Assembly: GCA_947095535.1 (NCBI GenBank)
Contig: OX352772.1
Coordinates: 43,481,445 to 43,545,444 of the forward strand
Length of the DNA stretch: 64,000 bases
Origin: Poecilobothrus nobilitatus
Lineage: Eukaryota; Arthropoda; Insecta; Diptera; Dolichopodidae
Direction: 5' to 3'
In this document: in pieces, positions 32,743 to 42,375 of the stretch
How positions within the stretch are numbered: position 1 is the stretch's first letter
Layout of the letters: the number at the start of each line of letters is the position of its first letter
Program-made: the position numbers and the translations under genes
The notes under the pieces: model-generated
Databases searched by the model: none
Told to the model about the DNA's origin: nothing
The model's input: only the letters and a program-made list of their open reading frames with translations

Positions 32743-32920
32743 TTAAGTGAAAACATTTACAATATTTTGAACAATTGTCCTTCAAAACGGACATAAAATT
32801 GGTTGACCCTGTGGTACTCTTGCTGCTATTTCTGTATAGCAAGAATAACTAATTTTAATTTCATTACATGGCTTCAATAATATATTTCCCGGATTTTCAA
32901 AACATATGCAACATTTTTGA
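32743..32920 (-). pseudogene. broken C3HC4 RING-finger relic
   Basis: Minus-strand translation from 32920 gives QKCCICFENPGNILLKPCNE, then IKISYSCYTEIAARVPQGQP, then ILCPF and a stop (TGA 32784-32782). After the stop the frame continues RTIVQNIVNVF to a second stop at 32743. The spacing is that of a C3HC4 RING: CxxC, PCN(H), C..C, CPx(C)R. Three zinc ligands are lost: the histidine reads E, the next cysteine reads S, and the final cysteine codon is TGA. RING proteins of this type act as ubiquitin ligases, but this copy cannot fold normally. Whether it belonged to the same gene as the MULE fragment upstream on the same strand is unknown. Confidence 0.65.
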
Positions 32921-32974
32921 GGTCGCGGTCAAGGCGGCGGACGCGACTCGACTTGCGAGACGACGCTCCCCGCG
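32921..32974. other. CpG-dense, GC-rich island (74% GC over 54 bp)
   Basis: 40 of 54 bases are G or C, with about a dozen CpG dinucleotides, in a window where most segments are far below 30% GC. The next 40 bases toward 33017 ('catttgcgctccatcctcgc') are also unusually GC-rich. It separates the RING relic from the MULE fragment. No similarity was recognised. Confidence 0.9.
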
Positions 32975-33023
32975 TTATGCGATTATTTTCACCTAACTAC
33001 ACTCATTTGCGCTCCATCCTCGC

Positions 33024-33305
33024 TCAATAATATTTCACTTTACTTACGTGCTCTGAATGTGCAATATAAATTATCATCAATTGTGTATATTCACATTTGG
33101 GAACTGTACGAAAAGTTCCATCTAATAAGTAATGACGATTTCCCTCTTCAATTTTTGTACTTATTACACTTATACACTTAACTCCTTTATCAATGAAATC
33201 TCGCAATGTATTAATTTTATAACAATAACATCTTTCATAGTTGAAATATGGGCTATAAATGATATATTCTGTTTGAACACAGCTCAATTTTTGCAAAAAT
33301 ATCAC
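33024..33305 (-). pseudogene. MULE transposase-domain fragment
   Basis: A 93-codon minus-strand ORF contains HYLLDGTFRTVPKCEYTQLM followed by IIYIAHSEHV. This resembles the start of the MULE transposase domain of insect FLYWCH/MULE proteins, where an (A/L)DGTF..P...QL..I motif holds the first catalytic aspartate. It is preceded by ISVIST, comparable to the IFST stretch upstream of that motif in relatives. The frame stops right after SKVKYY, so the rest of the catalytic domain is missing. No proper start. Best read as a truncated relic. Confidence 0.6.
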
Positions 33306-33531
33306 TTACTCTTTCACAGAAAAAAAATTAAATTAAATTAAAATTATAATTTAAAAATTATAACCGTAATTCTCAATAAAATAGAGAATTTTAATTGGTA
33401 AAAGGAATGGTCGGATCAATAAATATAAATTTGGACAATAAAAAAACAATCAAAGAATATAAATAACAAAAACAAAAATATTTGATGAACTCTTAAAAAT
33501 TTATTTCATTAACTTAATGGGACTTATGACC

Positions 33532-33880
33532 TAGTTGTTTTGGGTCGACCTTTGACCCATTGCAGTTGACTCCGTGCATTGTATATAAAACATTATATAT
33601 TAAAATAGGATATAAAGTATATGATCTTAATTCTTATTAGTTTAGAATGAAACTAATTTCATATAGAAATTATAAAACTGTATATATAATATTATTTATC
33701 ACCATTCTTATTTAGCGTTAAAACTTTTTTTGAACTGTATAATACTGCCCCTTAATTATCTTTTCATTTAACTAGTCGTGGTCCGGAGAATTGTTTGTAA
33801 AAGATCTTTTGCTTCGAAATTCTACTATATTTTCTAATATAATATATTATTATATCTAAAAAGTAAAATTTATTTTAGAT
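33532..33880. other. intergenic, no gene seen
   Basis: AT-rich DNA between the MULE-related locus and a SINE. It includes 'gggtcgacctttgaccc', a small imperfect palindrome at about 33541-33557. Confidence 0.4.
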
Positions 33881-33882
33881 TT

Positions 33883-34067
33883 TTTTTTTTTGTAGTTTAT
33901 TCACCTGCCACATAAATGTGAAAAGGAAATTACACAGCCTTTCTTTTTCAGACGTGGCTGTAAATATCTTATGAGGAGATTATTCTTACGGCGTGTGCGG
34001 GATTCGAACCCACACTTCCCTTGGTGTTTATAACGTATTTTATACGGTCTTACCCACTAAACAAATA
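33883..34067 (-). mobile_element. tRNA-derived SINE1 copy, minus strand, 5'-truncated
   Basis: The tail is the T-run at 33881-33892. Reading leftward on the minus strand it has the B box GGTTCGAATCC (about 34005-34015), the A-box part 'tagtgggtaagaccgtata' and the body blocks 'cagccacgtctg' and 'ggctgtgtaatttcc'. The first dozen head bases (GGGGCCTCGGTGG) are absent. Its body stem-loop is degraded. Target duplication not found. An older copy than those at 15.4 and 50.1 kb. Confidence 0.85.
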
Positions 34068-34104
34068 CAGTACAAATAATTGATCATAATAATTCATCAG
34101 AATT

Positions 34105-34645
34105 CATTCAATTGGTACTGGTTAAAACACAGGCCTTTCATTCGAAAAGTCTCGGGTTAAAGACCCAGTTGGATCATATCCACTAATACAGTATGATATA
34201 GATTTTTCTTCTAATATGCTTATTAATATTATAATATAATTAAATAAAAAATAAGTATATATACAGGGTGCTCCAGATAGGAATGCAAATATTTCAGGAG
34301 GTGAGACTAAAAGTAAAGAAAAAATTATACGGAAACGGGGTATCTATTATTATTCGCTTTCGACATATTGGGACTATTATGTTATTTTGTTTTATTATTA
34401 ATTACAAAATAACTCTTAACTCACATTTTCTACATAGCTAACTTAGTCTTATATGAAAGCTTATTCCTCAAGTTTTCGGCTAATATAGAATTTATTATAC
34501 TTGGTTAATCTAATTTAAAAAGTAATTAATACACGAGATTAAATTCTTGAGCAGATGAAAGCTCGAAAAATAAGCTTTCAAACAAGACTGAAGCTTAGTT
34601 CAATATGATTAATAAATGATTTAGTAGATACTCCTTATTATTTAA
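34105..34645 (+). repeat. SINE-like family C copy interrupted by another insertion
   Basis: The head has B-box-like GGGTTAAAGACCC (about 34153-34165), then the AT body to 'taaataaaaaataagtata'. It resumes at about 34588 with 'gactgaagcttagttcaatatg'. Relative to the 14.9-kb copy, roughly 34262-34585 is extra. That insert starts TACAGGGTGCTCCAGATAGG, a motif I associate with termini of insect transposons, and carries an internal inverted pair around GAAAGCTTATT (about 34455 and 34570). Confidence 0.55.
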
Positions 34646-35764
34646 GAATACCTATTTTTATAATGAGCTTGCATCAATTCATGCATATAACTCGATAAGA
34701 CCAAATTGAAAATTGTGACAAAATATAAATTTAGATTAACTCAGCTTGTTGTTTTTTAATTTTAAAATTTTAAGATACCTACGTATGTTGTTCATAAAAA
34801 TAGTTATACATATGTATATGTATATCTAAAATATTCCTAAAATATTTGAAATTGTATATTACGTGACGTAAATGCCCACCAAATTACAAAAAAGTAAAAA
34901 ATATCCTATAATCGTTCTTATTGGTATTATATATATACATATATAATATATAATATGTATGTATACATAAAATTGAAGAACAAACTTGTTGTATTTTTAA
35001 ATTTTCAAGGTGCATATATATACAATAGACAAGTTATAAAGTTTTCTAAAAACTACTTTAAAGTTTTGTATACAGAGTTAGAAATTAGTAAGAAAGAGAT
35101 AGAAATATATACATAGCATTTCTTATGTATAAAATATTAAATTACAATAAAAAAAATATATTTTTTTATTTTTAAGTTTTTGTTAAATTTATTTTTTGTT
35201 TGTTTTCAGATCCCAATCACGTTCCATATTGTTAAATGCACTGTCTAACAGGGAATATTTATGACTTAAGTTTTTTTTTTTTGTATATGCATTCGGAAAT
35301 GCATAAAAAAAAGGTAACAAAAAGGCAAAAAGTAAAATAAAATTTTTTTATAATATTATAGGAATATATACACATATATATATATGTAATTTAAAAAAAA
35401 TTGTGATAACGAGGTAATGAAAGAAAGAGAGCAAATACCGTTATTTTTCGCATTTGTTATAAATATATACAATGGTAATTTTTCATACCTGTTAAAAAAT
35501 TCACTTCTAAAAAACCTTAAAACTTAAGTACAAATTTCGGTTACTAGTAAATATATTTGATATATTTCTTTATATATGTATATAATATATATACGTATAT
35601 AGAAATTTAACATATTTATTTTCGATAAAAAAAAAAAAATCTCATTCATTTTATTTGATTGGATTTTACTTAAGCATTTAAATACTAAATAAAATAAATA
35701 AAATGTCAGGTTTGTAAAGTGTGTATTGTATAGGTTGTGAATTGTAATTCTATAAAATAGTGTA
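34646..35764. other. intergenic, no gene seen
   Basis: AT-rich with TATATA/ACATAT tracts (about 34925-34970, 35360-35385, 35570-35600). Nothing recognised. Confidence 0.45.
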
Positions 35765-35765
35765 G

Positions 35766-36810
35766 TGCGAAATAATGTCGATTTCAAGATATGAAATAAA
35801 GGAATTCATTTGGAATGAAATAAAATCGTAACATTTTTTGTCATTTTTTGTGACTTTATTTCATTATGAAATAAAATCATAAATCAAAAATAACATAAAG
35901 TCGCAAACAATGCGACATTATTTCATAATTTAATAAAATGGCAAAATCATAAATAAAATAAATTCGCAAGAATGAAATAATATCGTAAAAATTTAAATAT
36001 TTAAACATCAAAATAACGCTTTCGGCCGCTTTAACGCTAATTTAATAATAAAAAAAAATTCATTTGAAAAACAACATGAATAATATGTATTGCATATACA
36101 AAAATAATTTGCAGAGATTTTAAAGTTGGTGACTAAATAAGACTAATACGCTTTTTCAGAATATGTATATATTATCTTGGTTTTGTAGAGGACTATATAA
36201 AATCCCTTCTTCAGAATCTCCCATATACATAGCATACACATTCCGGAAAAACCTCTAACTCATCATACTACAACTCTGATTTTACAACCAACTATAAAAT
36301 CTCGGCAAATTTAGATTTTGACATATAGTATACATAAAATATTTTTAACAGATACATTTATTTCCCATATTCTGGACAGTCTCATGTTCTGGGTATGTTA
36401 TTTCATTTTTGATTAGCGGCCTTATTACATAATGATTTTCACCAAATTTGTATAGCAACCAGTATTCATGGACATAAAATATTGGGAGAACATAAGCAAA
36501 ATGCAAAAAAAATTTAATATTTTTATATTAATTAAATTTGTTTTTTAACCACAGTATATAAATATTCTGGGAAAAGTGGCAATCCTGATTTTGAATTCAA
36601 ATCTAAAATCCCGTCTAAAAAGTGCATAAACCTTTTAAATCCAACTTTAAAATCTATTACTGAAGATTTGCATCATGCATACAGATTTCTATATAAATTT
36701 GGTGAAAATCATTATGAAATAAAGTCGCCAATCAAAAATTAAATAAATTCGTGATATTTTGCCACCTTAAGTTTTCAACATTATTTCCTCTTTACGACAT
36801 TATTTTGTGC
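35766..36810. mobile_element. TIR element family H, copy 1 (about 1.05 kb)
   Basis: The left end GTGCGAAATAATGTCG is imperfectly inverted at the right end (CGACATTATTTTGTGC, about 36795-36810). The flanks inside are full of variants of GAAATAAAGTCG/GAAATAAAATCG on both strands. A separate internal inverted pair, CATAATGATTTTCACCAAAT at 36428 and its inverse at 36690-36716, differs at about one base. The middle shows degenerate repeats around 'acaactctgattttac'. Non-coding. A related copy lies at about 45165-45740. Confidence 0.65.
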
Positions 36811-37747
36811 AACTCTATTTTAAAGAGTCGTGAATTGGGATATTCAAAAAAAAAATATATTTTGGAAATTTGAAAGATATGACGTTTAAAAAAGTTCAAT
36901 TATTCTTTTTTGTAATATAATTTTTAAATTTTTTATTTTATTCTTGGCTTAGAAATTTGTTCTTCGCTTCGTTTTTTTTATTTCTTTCATTAAAAATTGG
37001 CTAAATACGATATTTTTAATATTATTTTAAAAGGGAACGGACTGTACTCTAATAGATTGTAGAAGAGATTAAAAAATAAAATAAAAATTTCCATGGCTAA
37101 TGGTAGCATATTTCTAGTAATTATGTTTTAAGTTTTATTATTTTCTATACCATCTTTTAAAATCATACTGTAGTCCACAATGTCATTACGATTAATTAAA
37201 ATTAAAATTCTTAATAAGGACAATGGATTTTTGTAGTATTGTTTAAATGATAAAATCGATTCTAACTGAATTTAAAGGTAATAAAAAAAATCAAAAAAAA
37301 AAAAAATTCTTAAGCACAGAATGATATAAATTTTGATAATAAATTTTCTTTTTCTTTGCTTATTTTTCAAATGTTTTTTTTCTTCATAATACACTTGACC
37401 AATCCAAAGCTAATTTTATATTGCAAAATAAGTATATTGAAAAAAAAAAAAAAACTCAATAAATCTTTGTCCTTTTTCATTATGTTTGAAGCTATCAAAT
37501 AATTAAGGAAAAAAAAATATTTGTTTTTGTTGCATTTTTTTTTTGTTTTTTTCTTTTTTGTTTTGTATATCCTTTTAGTCGCTCAAATTTTAAGAAGGAC
37601 AATATACTTTTGAGGATATGAATTCAATAGAAAATGCATATACATTTGTATACATAAAGAAAATTGATATATCTTGCATATACAGTATTGAACAAAATAT
37701 TTTGAATATTCATATGTTAATGGACGTGAAAAAAATAGAGGTATACC
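36811..37747. other. intergenic, no gene seen
   Basis: AT-rich with long A and T runs (about 37285-37305 and 37440-37455). ORF 37618-37803 overlaps the next element and is not supported. Confidence 0.4.
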
Positions 37748-38357
37748 TTAACCTAACGAGAATTAAAATAACATTATTTTATGACACTTTAAAAAATACA
37801 TAAAATAACATTATGTTAAGTAATTTTTTTAAAAATGACGCAAACTATAACTTATTTTAAGTCAGTTTCGAAAAAATCAAAAAGTGACATATGTATATAG
37901 AAATAGTTTATATTAAACAAAAATTGCATATTTTGAAGGGAAACGAAAAATTTTGTTTTATTAAATCTAATTAGTTTAGTCAGGGAGTGTCTCGAAATCC
38001 CAAATCACAAAATCCCAAAGTTAGAAATTTTCAATGTAAAAGTTGCAAAGGGTTATTCCGCCTTTTACGGAATATTTATATATATTTATATGCGAGATTC
38101 TGAGCAAGGAAGGGTTTTAGAACTATAGTTACAAATTAAGGTATTGCTTTTTCCACAATATTTATACATATTATATAAATATATAATATAAATATTCTGT
38201 CAATTTTTTTATAAAATGACATAACCTATAGCATTATTTTAAGTCGTTTTAGAATGTTAGTTTGTGACATTTTTAAAAAATTCCTTAACATAATGTTACT
38301 TTATGTCACTTTTTAAAGTGTCGTAACGTAATGTTACGTTAATTCATGTTAGGTTAA
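37748..38357. mobile_element. 610-bp MITE with arms of about 100 bp
   Basis: The left arm (37748 to about 37850) starts TTAACCTAACGAGAATTAAA and passes 'gacactttaaaaa' and 'taacattatgttaag'. The right arm (about 38250-38357) is its diverged inverse, ending GTTAGGTTAA. The central part, with 'cccaaatcacaaaatcccaaag' split by unrelated DNA, is unique. No coding capacity; no clear target duplication. Confidence 0.75.
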
Positions 38358-38929
38358 AGCACTTTTCCAAAAAAAATTTTGTAATTTGAAGTGTGGTTTG
38401 TTTGTAATGAAAAGTGGTGTGAATAAAATACGTTTAAACGTCTGCTGATAGTTTAAATAAAATGATTGATATTTTTTATACTTAGTTAATTGAAAGAACC
38501 TATTTTTTTGTTATTCCATATGTATTTTATTTATTACTTTTATCAAACGGTGTGTAAATGATTTAAAATCTAATAATAAAGTACCTATACTATCTTTTTC
38601 TATGGAATGCCCAGAAGGTAATATATGACTTGATAAAAGTTTTTTAATTGCATATTGAATAGAATAATTTTTTTTTTTTAAAATAATGCAAACTGATTAT
38701 TTTGCATGAAATCTTTTTTATAAATTTATTGATCATTAGACCATTAAAGATTACAGAAATTTTAATAATAGTAAAATACAAACCTATATGAGACAAAAAT
38801 TTGCTACATTAAATAAATTTTGGTGAGAAAATCTAGTCTGATTTCTTTACTATAAAAATCCCGATGCTAAAAAAAGGAAAAGAAAATTGTAAGATAGGTA
38901 GTGAATAAATAATCATATCAGGCAAATGA
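38358..38929. other. intergenic, no gene seen
   Basis: AT-rich sequence, nothing recognised. Confidence 0.4.
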
Positions 38930-39240
38930 AGGAGTGTTTAAGTCGCCATCCTCCTTACAATCGAAAGGTTTGAGGTTTAAACACCGGTCAGATCATTACT
39001 AATATATTAGTAATTTATATCGTAATAATTAATATCGTAATATAAAATAAATAAAAATAATTAATTCTTGTATAAGATTATAGAAAGTGATCAAATATAA
39101 TATTTTTGGTTCATATTCTTGTACCGTAGCTATAACTGAGAATCAAGGATTTAGTGAAAATAATAATTAAAAAAAAAAAACTGTATTTTAGTCAAATATG
39201 AATAATTATATTAGCAAATTAGTTCATGCCCTAGGAAAAG
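38930..39240 (+). repeat. SINE-like family C copy
   Basis: B-box-like GAGGTTTAAACACCGG (about 38971-38986) follows 'aatcgaaaggtt'. The AT body and the family end 'tagtcaaatatgaataatt' (about 39190) follow, with an extra segment of about 100 bp between them compared with the 14.9-kb copy. Confidence 0.5.
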
Positions 39241-42080
39241 AAATAGGAAGGGTTAGGAATGGGGGAAAAAAAAATTACATACAATTATAAATTTTGTCCA
39301 ATACTGTACCTTTCAATATGTGGCTTCAAAATCAAATAATATGCAAATTATATTGATTTTGATTAAAACATTGATTTTTTTTTTTTTTTGTTTTAATTTT
39401 ATACGTACTAAAATTTTGTTTTTTATTTTGTATAAATTGAAATTTAAAATTGATAAAATATTAAATGTACCTATAGTTTATTCAACTAGAAATAATAAAA
39501 ACATAATTTTATAAAAAATATATTCACAAAATTTTTATCTGTTAATCAATTTATATGAACGTAAAACCAGGACAATAAGGAATTTTTAAAGGATAATGAG
39601 TTATATGTTTGTTTATATATTATAATAAAGTTGAATAAATTTTAAAATTTTATTATTTTAAACTATTACTAGCAAAAAAATTAAAAACAATTTCAATTGT
39701 TTTTGTTTTTGTTTTCCAATATAAATTTGAAAATGATTTTAATTATATTAAAATTGTATGAAAAAGGATTTCATAAGATTTTATAATAAAAAAAAAAAAA
39801 ACAAATATATACCAAAGAGCCTTAGCAATCCTATTTTTTATCAAAATTTTGTGAATAATCAATCAAAACATTAATGCATTTTTCAGTCAGGACTCAGAAT
39901 ATTAGACTTCTACCAAAACATCCTATTTTCCTTTTATAATTGCCAGCAAGGATAGCTAATTAGGTTTGGTTAATTTTTTTAAATAATTTCTGTTGTTTTG
40001 TTCGTTTTATTGGATATCCTCAATTAAGTTCATACTTAATTTTTTTAAACAAGTAAATATGTGCTGTATCTTTTTGCAAGTACATATTATATATGTGCTG
40101 TAACTTTTACTTGTTGTAACTTATTTTACGTTCTCAGTCCTAAACGAGTGTCTTATTGCCTATTCTGTATAAAGGAGGTTATTGAGTAAAATACGTTTAA
40201 AATAATGTAATATGCTTTTATGTAAGTGCTTTTAAGTAAAGTACATTTTGTGCTGTTTCTAATTGAAAATTATTTTTTATTTGTTGTTTGATTGTTGTTT
40301 TTCACTATATATTGATTTTTTTTTTTACTCTATTTTAATTTGTAAGAGGTTTTATAAACTCATGTAATACGTGTTTTTTTTAAATATTCTACTATGCTTA
40401 CCTACCATTATACCTAACGTTTTAATTAAATTACTTCATTATTGTGACAAAAGTTCAATTAAGGGTCTAGAGTCTAGAGGTTGGTTCTCGTATATTCAGA
40501 AAAAAAAAGTTTTTTGAACAACTCTAAAGTATAAAAATATTTACACAACTCGAATTTCCACTTTGTGTAACACTTTGCACAAAAAATTGTTGTATCCGGT
40601 TGGTATAATTTTTAATAAAAGTCAAGGAAAAATTTACCCTTTTCAACCTCCTATTTAATTTTACTTCCTAAATTTAAAACTTTCCTTTTCTCTTTTCTCA
40701 TCCTAGTTCTAAAACATAATGATTGAGAGTATTAATGCTGCATAATCGGTAAGAGTATTAATTCCAATATTTGCATTCGAGGAGAGCTAGATTTAACATT
40801 TAAAATCTTATATAATACCTAAAGGATCTACGATTTTTTTGTATCCTTTTAAAAATTACTATTTTCCTCTAAAAGGAAATTATCTCCTCCTATTTTCCCA
40901 AGAAAAAAAAAAAAATTTAATTTCTACAGTTTATTAAATTTAGATATAAATGTTAAATTTTTATCATTTTGTTTTATATATAAGCAACTATAATGTGTTG
41001 TAGATCTAAAAAAAAAAATTCAAAAACTATTTCAAAATTTTATAATTAATTAACAAATAAAAATTCTGTACAATGATTTATAAAAAAAAACAAAACAAAA
41101 ATATCTATTGATTTAATATGTTAATTTTTTATTTAATGTCCTAAAAATTATATATATATATTTTTTTTAAAGTTATGAATAATGTTATCCTACTATCTCT
41201 AGCATAACAAAAAACAAAAGTATCTGGTAATAATAAAATACCTATTGAGGAAAAATACCTATATTGGCATTCATTTTTCTTTTTTTTTTTTTTATGTCAT
41301 ATTCAATCTTAATAATAGTATAGTAAATAATCCCAATAGTAAATAAGAATTAACAATAAATTTTATTTTTTTTTTTTTTTATTTATTAATTTCTCTCTGA
41401 ATATGACCGGATCAGAATGGAATAAATATTCAAGTTGAAAAAAAAAAAAATTAAAATTTTTTACACAATTTTTTAAATATTTAAATGAAGTTCCATGCAA
41501 TAAAATAATATTTTTAAATTTCATTTTTATTAGGTAAAATGAAATGATTTCATTTTTTAAATAAAAATAAATAAAAAAAAAAAAGAAATACCTACGAAGA
41601 GAAAAATATAAAAAAAAAAAAACACATATTTCCTATCTTTTAAATATTTTATTATTTATTCAACTTGTATTGAATTGTTTTTTGTCAAAAAAAAAAAAAA
41701 AAACCAAAAATTACAAAAAAAATTAACCATTTTTCATCCCATATTTTTTTTGAATAATTGAGTTTGAGCAAAAATTTTTTTTTTTTGTTTAACTCATAAA
41801 TCAAATTTTTATTAAAATAAATAAAAGATGAAAAAAAAAAAATAACTATAATTTATATTACCGTTAACTTTACTGGTTAATTTTTTACACGTTAATCCAA
41901 TTCTTCTATACGAATAGTTAAATATTTCTCCTATAAGTATGCAATGAAATTTACCTTTTTAATTTTATCTTTCGGGGCTTCGGTATAAATATAATGTAAA
42001 TATATAGTATATAATATAAATAAAATAAATAATATTAGTATATAATTTAGTAATAGTATAAAAACCTATAATGACCTTTA
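39241..42080. other. long intergenic stretch, low complexity
   Basis: About 2.8 kb dominated by A/T homopolymers (for example about 41280-41295, 41370-41385, 41430-41450, 41685-41705) and AT tracts. No coding signal, TIRs or tRNA-like boxes recognised. Confidence 0.5.
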
Positions 42081-42375
42081 GTAGCCGATGGTTCAATAAT
42101 ATTGCATTACATTTATGTATGTAATATTAATATAAATAAATAAATAAAAAAATTTTACCTTTACTACCTCCTTAGAATAAAATATATAATGTAAAATATA
42201 TGTAATAAACCAAATAAATAACATTACTATATAAATTAATAATTGTGTTTAACTTGTAATGACTTTAATAGCCGATAGTTTAGTATAATTAGATTGCATT
42301 ATCCTATGTGATGTACTGATTTGTAATGTAAATATGTATTACTTATACATAAACAGATAAATAAATTATTAAGTT
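42081..42375 (-). repeat. repeat family F, two successive minus-strand-tail copies
   Basis: 42081-42148 is the 68-base exact inverse of 11680-11747, ending in (AAAT)n when read left to right. 42255-42370 is a second, diverged copy ('aatagccgatagtt', 'gattgcatta', tail 'ataaataaatt'). Both look like LINE 3' ends with simple tails, though no ORF is attached. The strand given follows the copy-1 convention. Confidence 0.65.

Larger units (their letters stand above)
32529..33531 (-). mobile_element. putative MULE-related element, about 1.0 kb, decayed
   Basis: A MULE-transposase fragment, a GC-rich island and a broken RING finger lie on the minus strand between two copies of one motif in opposite orientation: GTCATAAGTACCAT at 32529-32542 and ATGGGACTTATGAC at 33518-33531 (13 of 14 bases inverted). 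Extra copies of the same motif form a tandem tract inside the left end. Boundaries and unity are inferred, and no 8-10 bp target duplication was found. Confidence 0.4.

Noticed and set aside
33518..33570. Small palindrome GGGTCGACC...GACCC as a regulatory site
   Set aside because: Single occurrence without context; probably part of the decayed element end.
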